A stretch of 28,243 nt of DNA. Origin: Hypsibius dujardini. Taxonomy: Eukaryota > Tardigrada > Eutardigrada > Parachela > Hypsibiidae. A model generated the notes under the pieces. The model was not told where the DNA came from, made no database searches, and saw only the letters and a program-made list of their open reading frames with translations. The first letter of the stretch is position 1; each line of letters begins with the position of its first letter. The stretch lies in contig LRSR01008401.1 in the NCBI GenBank assembly GCA_001579985.1, forward strand, positions 1 to 28,243, in the 5' to 3' direction. The position numbers and the translations under genes were made by a program. Of the stretch, positions 1-8,413 are shown piece after piece.

Positions 1-359
1 GACACCACGACGGATGTTGCCGCTGCAGGCTCAGGATCAGTCTCAGCTGCACGCTTTCGCACAGGACCGCTTCCCTCATCCTCGGTGGATATCTCAGTAG
101 AGCGTTGTTGACGTTTTCTTTTGCGGTTGCTGGTCAGTTTGACTGGGGGCTCCTCCAATGGTTTCGGTTCACGTTCGCAAGGCTCGGTCGGTTCCAGTTC
201 AACACTCGCTGACAGTGCTGGTGGTCTTGTAATAACCTCCGCAGTTGCTTCTGCCGATTGTGCAGCATCAGCCTGGATGATTTCGTCGTCCGTGCTGTCG
301 TCATTCACTACGGCGGAGCGAAAGACAACATCAGGGTCCGAGCCTTCGGCGTCCTCCAT
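1..359 (-). CDS. Unidentified acidic, probably nuclear protein (N-terminal part, runs off window)
   Basis: The minus strand is open from an ATG at 359-357 to the left edge, giving at least 119 residues without a stop. In the same frame an upstream stop lies about 125 bases before this ATG and no other ATG intervenes, so it is the natural start; the +4 base is G. The peptide begins MEDAEGSDPD and is rich in Glu, Asp, Ser, Thr, Pro and Ala. It carries two basic clusters, NRKRKRQQR near residue 80 and VRKR near residue 100, about 20 residues apart, which look like nuclear localisation signals. No domain is recognised. The low-complexity, charged composition suggests a disordered tail of a nuclear or chromatin protein, which is inference. 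It is divergent to the phosphatase gene at 2083. No splice donor is obvious before the edge, so the exon probably continues. Confidence 0.6.
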   Translation of the reverse strand, partial: MEDAEGSDPDVVFRSAVVNDDSTDDEIIQADAAQSAEATAEVITRPPALSASVELEPTEPCEREPKPLEEPPVKLTSNRKRKRQQRSTEISTEDEGSGPVRKRAAETDPEPAAATSVVV

Positions 360-1088
360 AATCAATGCAAAGTGGCAGTGTTCCAACCCCGAAGTAGCAG
401 TACTGGTACAAAGGGGAATAAAGTGAAATTCATTAAATGCAACGAAAATCGAGGACAACAAAGAAGTAAAATGGATTTTTAAATTCTACAGTATGCATAC
501 GAGTACATGAGTATGAAACACATGGCCAAAACCATGAACTGATACTTGAATAACCCACCGAAACAGTATGACAGCAGTAGGGGTTACTCCTACTCTTCTA
601 TTTTCCTGTGATGCAAATTGGAACTCGTTTAGTTCCATATTTTCGGCCATGTGAGCACACAGTACCGGTACATGTAGGGTCTGGCCAATAAACCACGCCC
701 CTGTGGGGCTTAAATTAAAAAAACCATCCCACACGCTCGAACTTTGTATGGCTATTAATTATTGCTTGGACAAGAAAGGCATGCAGCTTCTATGTGCAAA
801 AATCGGAATTTAGGGAGTACGAAAATTTTTCTTATTTATTAAAAACGAGGGTCCGAAATTTGGGCATTGGACAATCATAGCGAGCGAGCGATGAATGAGG
901 GGGGAAGCTATATTGTAACATACACTGTTTTTTGCTGTAGTTCTAACTTGGAATAATATAAAGTCCTCTAGTACATGAGCCCTGGTCAGCGGTTCCCAAT
1001 AACAAATAACAAATAAAATAAAAGTAACTAAAGGTCTTCTTTACTTTCTAGTATTTACTGCCCAAACGTCTCCCCCCAGTCTGACGAT

Positions 1089-1096
1089 TGACGTCA
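1089..1096. promoter_or_regulatory. CRE-like octamer TGACGTCA
   Basis: The sequence is the perfect palindromic cAMP-response element TGACGTCA, a known site for CREB/ATF bZIP factors. It lies between two divergent genes, about 730 bases from the acidic-protein ATG and about 1 kb from the phosphatase ATG. An 8-mer can occur by chance, so function is inference. Confidence 0.3.
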
Positions 1097-1810
1097 GAGG
1101 TAGTTCCGGGAAGCTGGCCACGGATTCGTCAGATTGGCTGAATGTACAGCCCCCTCATTCTAATGTACAGCTGTATGGCAGTTGTTCACAGAGTTTTTCC
1201 AAGAAATTTATTATACGAATTTCTGCGATCTAGTCCCCCCAGGCCGTATGTTTTAGGCCCCGGAGACACCTGGATCTTGTCTGCCGCGAACTTTAGACTT
1301 TTTGGGAATATTAAGGCGAAGTTTTGGGAAGTTCGGGAACGTGCGGGTGTGGGTTTCCAGAAAAGTTATCGTCCCTTATGAGTTAAAAGTTGAACATTTT
1401 ATAATTCGCCTCGAAGTTTAGAAGTCGGATCGCTTATTTCACGGACTGGAATTCTCCTTGGGTTTTACTTGGGATTTGTGAGTCAGGAGGAAATTCATCC
1501 CGCGAGTCAGTGGCAGATTTTGAGTGTCTTGAAGCTTTTTTGGTCTGCGATATATTTGAGCAGAAGGCTTCTGGTAGTGGTTTTTCCGATGCCAAGCAGC
1601 TGATCAAACTGTTTTGGCGAAAACGACCGGAGCGGTTATTGGTAAGTTGTGACGAAAAAAAGAAGAGAACTACACGGGGCAATTTTCTCTCATAATTTGT
1701 CATTCGATCATTTAAAATTCTTCATTCAATCTTCTCATTCGTGCGTGCGGTACGACTCTGCTGATTTTAATCACATCCTTTTAGCTCTAACATTTTCCCG
1801 TTGACGTACC

Positions 1811-1820
1811 CCAAATTTGG
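1811..1820. promoter_or_regulatory. CArG-box-like decamer
   Basis: CCAAATTTGG fits the SRF consensus CC(A/T)6GG exactly and sits 263-272 bases upstream of the phosphatase ATG, overlapping the first unit of the 24-bp minisatellite. The other repeat units carry only the half site GAATTTGG. The match is real in sequence; function is unproven. Confidence 0.25.
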
Positions 1821-1932
1821 TGCTAGAGCTGTTATTGAATTTGGTATAAGAGCTGTTATTGAATTTGGTATAAGAGCTGTTATTGAATTTGGTGCAAGAC
1901 CTGTTACTGAATTTGGTGCCAGAGCTGTTATT
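1813..1932. repeat. 24-bp minisatellite, five units
   Basis: There are five consecutive 24-bp units, starting at 1813, 1837, 1861, 1885 and 1909. Units 2 and 3 are identical; the others differ at a few bases. The unit core reads GAATTTGGTATAAGAGCTG followed by TTATT. Because 24 is a multiple of three, the array stays open on both strands, giving a VIEFGIRA-like repeat peptide in one frame. It lies just upstream of the phosphatase gene. Confidence 0.85.
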
Positions 1933-2082
1933 GCGGGATTTTCAGGAGCGATACCGTGGGCAACGTCTTTTCTTGGAGGAGCTGTTTTCTTAACGTGACA
2001 ACAACAATTTATGCAGTGCTTTCCATCCTTGTGGCGTGATAAGGACTCCTCCTCTACTCCCACTCTCCGGAAACTGAAGAAA

Positions 2083-4667
2083 ATGTCCATCGACGAGCAG
2101 TACGAGGACATCGAGACTAATTCGCGATGGCAAAAGATTTTTGCGGTACTGCGTATTATTCTGCTTGTCTTCGTACTATTCTCGCCCTCATTGATTAATG
2201 GGGGTTTTCTGGTAGGAGCTTAAAACAAAGGGCGAAAAACAGACAGCCGAGTTCACGACGGAGGAGGCCAAGAAGGCTGAAAGCAAATTGCGGAACCGTT
2301 TTCGGGACGTGCTTCCCTGTATGCGTTTGTGTAGCAAGAATTTTTTGAACTTCGTCAACTGTTTCGATTTGCTTTCCCCTTTACAGATGATCAAACGCGA
2401 GTTTTGCTTCAGCCATGCTCGAAAAATTCTTCTGATTACATCAACGCCAGCTTCGTACAAGTTCCCGACGCGAGGCGATCCTACATTTGCTCTCAGGTAT
2501 GTTTTGATTGAACGATTATCAAACCTTCGCCCGTTGAGTGCTTTTTTGGTTGATTGCTTGATTTTGGGTTTGTTTATTGATTGCTTGACAAGTTCAGTTC
2601 GGCTATAGTTTCGTCAGGTTTAATTTATAAATATTAACCCGCTTGTTTACTAGTATTTGATCGTCATAAATTGCAGGGCCCGTTGACCAGCACCGTAGGA
2701 CATTTATGGGAAATGATCTGGACGCATAACAGTCCAGCCATCGTTATGCTAAACAGCCTCATCGAGAAAGGAATGGTACGTTACTCATTAGAAATGTTAC
2801 TTCTTCCTCCTAGTAGCAATTTAGATTGCTGATGCAAGACTTGAACGGTTTATAGCCAACATGTGCAGCGTACTGGCCTCAGGATTTGGGTGCGTCCCTG
2901 ACATTCGACGATTCCGATCAATGTCACGAATTGACCGTCACTCTGACTACCCAAGTGGAAAATCCCGTTTTCATCGTTCGCACCCTCAAGCTCTCCCGCC
3001 GGAGAAAAGACCACGAAGACCCGCAGGCGGAAGAACGCACGATAGCGCAGTTCCACTTCACCCACTGGCCGGATTTTGGCGTGCCGCAATGCCCCGATGA
3101 ATTTCTCGACTTTCTCTTTGCTGTACGTCAGTCCGGATGCTTCGACGTCAAGCCTAACCAGCAAGAGTGCGACCCGGTGACAGTCCACTGTACGGCAGGT
3201 ATGCGATCGCGCTTTATTATGAGTGTATAATAACAAGGCGCCCTGCTTTCCTTCGTTCAACATTTCTTCCTCCACTGTAGGGATCGGAAGGACCGGCACG
3301 TTTGTGCTGGTCGACGTATGCCTCGCCCTGGTAATGATGTCTTATTCGTGGCTGCAGCGCAGGCTCGCTTGTTTGCCATTGCTATATTATCGTAAAAGCG
3401 GCCCTAATGTTGACTTGCTCTGCTCTGCAGTTGGCACTCTATCGTATGGTGGATATACCGCAAAAGCTCCTAGAATTACGCGAAAAGCGGATGGGCTTTG
3501 TGCAAACATATGAGCAGTTGCGGTTTTGCTACCAGGCCATCATCAAGGGAAAGAAGCGTATTTCTATACAGACTCCTGCTGCCAGCCCATCGATGAACCA
3601 TCGTCCCGTGTCTTTGCCCATTGTGCGTGCCGGTTTGTTTTAACTGGTTTGTTTAACAATATCCTGCCCCCTTATGAGGAGGAAGCCCACATCGGATGAA
3701 TAGTCACCCATACATACCCAACCACGTCACGCAATTGTGTCTAAAGATGACTCACATTTTGTTTGCATATAGAATCATCCGGAGCCGGACAGTGCCATAG
3801 CGACACTGCTCCCCGATACTGGCTCGCCACGACGGGAACTACTACGGCAAGACGGCAGAACCTCCTCGATGGACGTGCAAGACGCCCTCCTCAATGGAAA
3901 ACGCCAAAAAGTTGACGTAGAAACATGCAAAATTCAGCTGCTCCCCATGTCCGAGTCTGCAGCAGCATCCCAAACCGCACACGGCCTGTTGGGGGGCGAT
4001 GGTTCGATGAGCGCTTTTTCGGTGGTACCCTCTGTTGTTCATGTCCCCGACGGCGTTGTGGACGGCATTCCGGCTCAAACCGACCAGCAGGCAAGGTACT
4101 GAGCGACCGGTTCGGCTTGGGGGCTTATTTTCGCCCCTGTTTTCGTTTGCGGAAGTGGTGCTTCCTCTAGTTTTGGGTTCCTTATTGTGATTTTGCTTTC
4201 ACCCCACTGAAAGTGTTTGATGTGTGTGTGTGCCAAGATTTTATCCTTTTTCTTCATCTTCTTCTTTGAGTCTTATTACTAGTTGCTATCTGCCGGCAAA
4301 ACACACACAACCAAAACGACAACAGTAAATTAATACCTTGCTGTGGAAAATAGCTCAGAGAACTCAGAAAAAATTTAATCAGTCAATCAAGGGCGAAGCA
4401 CGTCAGAGAATAAAGACATTCTCTTCGCAAGCTGTTTACGTTATGCTCTTTTTCTTGTCCAGAGATGCTGCACTGCGGCAACAGCGCAAGGACCGGTCGG
4501 AACAGCTGCGTCAAAAGGTCGAAGCCATAAAGCGAAAGCAAGAAGAAGTAGAACGAGTTGCTAACCGAAGCTGCAAACCTTGGATGGTCATTGCTGGGAC
4601 ATCTCTTGTCATCGGCGTGATTGCTATTTCTCTAGCTTATCGCTTCCGGGAAGATACGCTAACATAG
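2083..4667 (+). CDS. Non-receptor protein tyrosine phosphatase, PTP1B/PTP61F type, ER-anchored
   Basis: It hydrolyses phosphotyrosine on protein substrates at the cytoplasmic face of the ER. Exons: 2083-2145, 2216-2318, 2387-2496, 2677-2775, 2856-3198, 3281-3330, 3431-3622, 3773-4095, 4463-4667; 495 residues. The phosphotyrosine loop is NRFRDVLPYD (about residues 47-57), followed by DYINASF, SYICSQGPL, the WPD loop at 196-198 (THWPDFGVP), the P-loop HCTAGIGRTG with catalytic Cys237, and the Q-loop FVQTYEQLRF. The P-loop has Thr where Ser is usual, and Phe replaces the PTP1B Tyr46 equivalent. After the domain come a low-complexity linker (about 320-427), a charged helix (429-463) and a tail anchor at about 468-487. 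Length and layout match PTP1B (435 aa) and Drosophila PTP61F. Retaining the last intron would give a 429-residue form without the anchor. The catalytic assignment is secure; the exact orthologue is inferred. Confidence 0.93.
4094..4102 (+). promoter_or_regulatory. Retained-intron stop at the last donor (alternative C terminus)
   Basis: The exon 8 donor is AG|GTACTGAG at 4095/4096. If the intron 4096-4462 is not removed, the frame reads Arg-Tyr-stop, ending at TGA 4100-4102 and dropping the coiled, membrane-anchor exon. Spliced, it joins in frame to 4463. Drosophila PTP61F is known to make ER-membrane and nuclear forms by alternative 3' splicing; use of the same device here is inference. Confidence 0.4.
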
Positions 4668-5507
4668 TGTTCTGCGTTTTTTATTGATATATTCAATCTG
4701 ACCTTTTGCAATTAATTGGCGACGAAACAGTCAATGAACTAGTGAAACTATCAACTGCCATCCACCAAATCCATGGAATTGGAAAATTCACGAATCCAAA
4801 TGACCATCCTGAATTTTCTGGATTTTGGAAATCGAAAATCTGTGGATCCACGAATTGGATTTGGATTCCCCGTTTTCATCCTTCAGTTTTCCTGTTCAGT
4901 TCTTGCCTAAAAAATATTGGTTTAAACGGTAGTAGGGACAACTCTTCAACTTAAACAAAATATCATTTTTTCTACCTGAAGCACAAGACTACTAATCACT
5001 CAGTATTTACTTCTACACTCTTCCAATTGTTCAACAAATTGCAAAAACTCCACGATCCTGTATTTCTGTTTTCCATCGTACCATGGAATTTTCAATTCCA
5101 TTGTGCAGAAGCACAAGAATTGACTTATTCTCTACACCCTAGGAGAACTCAGCAGAGCGAAAGCGCACCACATGCAGAAGTATTTTCGTGTCCGACAAAA
5201 CGCTTTTAGAATTGCTGACCAGGATTGCACAATCCACCGATATTACACAGAAGAAAGGCCGACCAAAGAGAACACGTTAACAACCCCCAACTACGTATTA
5301 ATTAATAAGAAAGGAAACGGATTACACCCCCAACGAATGAGCTGTTTTGAAACAGAATTGAACACACGGAATGAGAAACCGCCACATCAAAGCTCTTGCC
5401 ACAGCAGTGTCTAAAAATCCCGTAATGCCAAATGTGTAAAAAAAGGTGTGTAGTCTCTTGCTGCTCGCGCGATGGGTGTCTACGATGTGGTTGAACGGAC
5501 GGGCGCT
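4668..5507. other. Intergenic region between convergent genes
   Basis: This stretch separates the 3' ends of the phosphatase and zinc-knuckle genes. It is AT-rich with no coding frame of note and no AATAAA close to either stop. It should hold both 3' UTRs. A candidate small inverted-repeat element sits at 4771-5103. Confidence 0.5.
4771..5103. repeat. Candidate short MITE with about 20-bp terminal inverted repeats
   Basis: The left end CCATGGAATTGGAAAATTC (from 4771) matches the reverse complement of 5081-5103, which reads CAATGGAATTGAAAATTCC. The right end is itself a small hairpin. Inside, CGAATCCAAAT near 4791 has an inverted partner near 4858. No target-site duplication is clear, so this is a weak call. 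Confidence 0.3.
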
Positions 5508-6750
5508 CTAGTTGCCGCCGTTGGTGCAGTCGCGCGAAATATGGCCGGGTTGCCCGCACTTGTAGCAGTTGCGATCTCCTCCTCGTCCACCACCACCGCC
5601 GCCGCCTTCGGTGCAGTCACGGCTGATGTGTCCGGGCTTTCCGCACCTAAATGGACGAAGTAATCGTAAACAACGCAGATGGTAGACTTCAAAACAGTTT
5701 CTACGTAGAACATTCACCTCTATGTGTCATATCTACTTTAAGGCACGAATATGAACTAATACCACAGGTTCAATCAACCATCAACGCACACTTTCTACGT
5801 ATTATTATCGTTAATCAAGCAGCCAACCAAAAGTACTTACTTGTAGCATGTCCGGTCGCCACCGCCACCGCCTCCATAACCACCACCACCTCCGGCACCT
5901 TCTTGGGTACACTCACGGGAAAAGTGGCCGGGCTGTACGAAGGGGAAAAAGTCATGAACAGAAATGAAACGGCAAAGAAAATCAGCACAACTTAAGAGAA
6001 AAAATTCCATCCGCTCTTACCTGGCCACACTTGAAACAGTTTCCGCCGCCACCGCCGCCGGAACGTCCACCACCATAACCGCCGCCACCACCTCCATAAC
6101 CACCACCACCGTAACCACCGCCGCCGCCACCTCCAGCCTCTGTACAATCCCGGCTAATATGCCCTACAGAAGGTAAAAATAAATCAGCAAAAATATTCCA
6201 GAAAATCATGAGATCTACTTTCGTACCGGGCTTTCCGCACTTGTAGCAGCTGAAATGAAAAAGATAGCTTAAGTTAGTGAATACTCTGCGAGAAACCGTA
6301 TGGAAACTGCGTACGAATCGTTAGGAAACAGTTTTAAAAGAAACTAATTTCCTCGAGTCAAGTAATAAGTTTCAGGTATGTAACTGCAAGTGAATTATTT
6401 AAGCGTTAACTTTTGCGAGCCAAGCAACTTAACAAAAATTAAAATCTTCAACTTCAAGATTGCGCAACAAGGCTAAAAACGGCAGGAAAATCGGGAAATA
6501 GTCAGGGAGCTCTTCGACGTGAAAAATATCCTTCTAAGAGGACTTCCCCATTTTTCTGCTGCCTCCCTTGTCGGAACAACATCCTCTGACTTACCTTCGG
6601 TCTCCACCACCGCCTCCATAAGAGCGTCCACCGCCTTGGCCACCGTACGCTGCAAAAGCAAATTTCGATCAGAGCCGTGTGGGGGAACTCCCCGTGCAGG
6701 AGGTCGCTGGCGAAATCGTTTCTCCCCTGTAATATTGGGCACTTACACAT
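5508..6750 (-). CDS. Glycine-rich CCHC zinc-knuckle nucleic-acid-binding protein (CNBP/GIS2-like)
   Basis: It is predicted to bind single-stranded RNA or DNA. Exons in transcript order: 6750-6747, 6649-6595, 6249-6227, 6163-6021, 5932-5841, 5646-5508; 151 residues, stop TAG 5510-5508. It starts [10 protein letters not shown] and has four CX2CX4HX4C knuckles at residues 21-34, 70-83, 104-117 and 133-146, each of the type [14 protein letters not shown]. They are separated by Gly/Tyr-rich linkers with some RGG. Vertebrate CNBP has seven knuckles, so four with long Gly linkers is closer to a GIS2/HEXBP-type or a lineage-specific paralogue. The first coding exon holds only ATG plus one base, followed by a strong GTAAGT donor. 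Exon 3 is only 23 bases. Introns cut knuckles 1, 2 and 3 at three different positions; knuckle 4 is intact. It is divergent to the Rho gene. Confidence 0.9.
6227..6249 (-). other. 23-nt microexon encoding most of zinc knuckle 1
   Basis: This exon is bounded by TTTCAG and GTACGA. It supplies Cys-Tyr-Lys-Cys-Gly-Lys-Pro and one base of the next Gly. Skipping it would shift the frame and destroy knuckle 1, so inclusion must be constitutive for the full protein. Confidence 0.8.
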
Positions 6751-7009
6751 GATTGCAGTTGAGTTGGATGGAAAAAACTCCTCAAATTTCACCACCGGAA
6801 AGGACCGAGAAACCAACACCAGAGAAGTCCGCACGCGAGCCGAGAACCAAAAATGAAACATGCACTACACGACCAGCGAACTCATACAAAATTTCCCGGT
6901 GAAAATTTTAGAAACTGTGATGATTGAGTTCACTCAGTTCAGTTTATGCCGCATGGCTGAACCGATTGAACATTAAGCCGTGCCTTTATGGGCGTGGACC
7001 ACGTAACGG

Positions 7010-7016
7010 CCAATCA
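7010..7016 (+). promoter_or_regulatory. CCAAT box, candidate promoter element of the zinc-knuckle gene
   Basis: CCAATCA in the context GGCCAATCAGG is a good NF-Y-type match. It lies 260 bases upstream of the zinc-knuckle ATG, in reverse orientation relative to that gene, which is common for CCAAT boxes. A GGGCGTGG motif is about 15 bases away. Confidence 0.35.
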
Positions 7017-7734
7017 GGTTGAAGAACCAGCCACACCTTCTTTCTACCTTCTAGAGACCTGCTAAAAATGATTTTTTTTTCTCGACGTGTCCGAAATTTG
7101 GAGAAATTGAAATTGCCGAATAAATGCTGAATGCTGCTGAATCCGTCATTTGTCATGCGAGGCTCAGATTGGCGACAATTTATGGCTCAATAACTGAAGG
7201 CCACAATCAATCAATCAATCGAGGCAATAACGTGTGTATTTTATCTAACGACATGCAGAACCTGCGGCTACTGCAGCCTAAATCATGGAGTCCGAAAAAT
7301 TCAAAAACCACGCAACTAGAGTCGATCAAACCAATAAAATGCATTAACTGAAAAATCTGGAATGGTTTAAATTACTAGTACTGAACCATTATTTATTGCT
7401 TGAGCCACTCAGCAATTAGCGATATAGTGGTGGCGCCACCAGCTGGCTTTCATAAACAGCTTCTTCAGCTGGCGCTATTCCCCGTTCATCCTAAAATCTC
7501 CACTGAACTGATGTTTTGAACTTCGGAAATTAACCCCTCCTTGCAGACCGATGAATCTCCATTATTGAATGGTGCTGTGAGCCAAATTGGTTGATAATAG
7601 CTGTCTGGATGTCGGAATTGATTCTCCCTTATAACTACGTGACGGTCTATCCGTGGGCGCGAGATAGATCGGACTGAATGAAGTGCGCGGGCCAAGTGCA
7701 GCTATGCAAATAAGATCAGTCACACTTTTTCCGG

Positions 7735-7753
7735 GAGAGAGAGAGAGAGAGAG
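7735..7753. repeat. (GA)n tract framed by CCGGG/CCCGG
   Basis: About nine GA repeats are flanked by the inverted pair CCGGG (7731-7735) and CCCGG (7754-7758). A CT tract at 7830-7844 is its complement. GA tracts bind GAGA-type factors in arthropods; here it may be promoter-proximal for the Rho gene or a plain microsatellite. Confidence 0.6.
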
Positions 7754-8413
7754 CCCGGCCTGCGGCCAGAGACCCCGTCAACACAGTGAGGCGTCTGTTG
7801 TATCTCATCTTCATCCCACTGTTGTGTGCCTCTCTCTCTCTCTCCGTCCTACGCAGATAACGTACACGTTTAGTCATACCGAATGTTTACGTGGGGGTGG
7901 TTTCAAAGTCTTAAATTTCCGTCTGCTAATCCGTCCCCCGTGCCGGCAAGCGCGAGACCCCGCGGAAATGACGATTAAACAGTCGAGCATGCCGATGGGA
8001 GACCACGACATTAAACGACGAATTGTACTCTCGTACGATTCATTCAGCCGTGCTGTTACAGGGCGATATGAAGTGAAAAGTTATTGCTAAACAAGTGTTG
8101 AGAGAGTACATTTTTCGAAACCGGAATGTGTGTCTTGGTACTACCCTACCTGTTTTAGAGAGACCGGCGACGGCGGGGTGCCTGTTCATTCAGGCGCTCT
8201 AGCATCAACTCTGTAATCGGATCATCATTCTTCGCGTACGAGAGTCGAGAGTTTACATTTTTCGCATTTTTCGAGGTGTGGGCTGGCGGGAGACAACTTA
8301 TTCCAACCGATCTGTCATCTTTTAACAAGCGGAAACGGACGTCTCATCTGAAACACGTCGTATCTCGTAGATTCTTCTTCGCATAGTCAACATTAGATAC
8401 CACCTAACAAGTC

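Larger units (their letters stand above)
360..2082. other. Intergenic region between divergent genes
   Basis: This gap separates the minus-strand acidic protein gene from the phosphatase gene. Short open frames occur on both strands but none resembles a protein or has supporting splice sites. It holds a perfect cAMP-response-element octamer near 1089, a CArG-like box at 1811 and a five-copy 24-bp minisatellite at 1813-1932. The frame of the phosphatase ATG contains an upstream ATG frame from 1801 that stops at 1998, so any transcript starting further upstream would carry a uORF. No TATA box is convincing. Confidence 0.5.
6751..8413. other. Shared upstream region of the zinc-knuckle and Rho genes
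   Basis: The two genes diverge from this 1.66 kb interval, so it should hold both promoters and 5' UTRs. It contains a CCAAT box near 7010, a GGGCGTGG GC-box-like site near 6990, a purine tract at 7735 and a pyrimidine tract at 7830. A palindrome GGTGGCGCCACC with neighbouring CAGCTG E-boxes lies near 7430-7470. A 135-codon frame at 7683-8090 shows no protein-like character. Confidence 0.5.

Noticed and set aside
2011-2223. 70-codon frame starting upstream of the phosphatase ATG and reading into intron 1
   Set aside because: This frame contains the true exon 1 (MSIDEQYED), but the upstream ATG lacks family similarity and the 3' part is intron; the start at 2083 fits PTP1B proteins better.
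7683-8090. 135-codon plus-strand frame upstream of the Rho gene
   Set aside because: It runs through GA and CT microsatellites, has no recognisable domain, and is more likely 5' UTR or promoter sequence.
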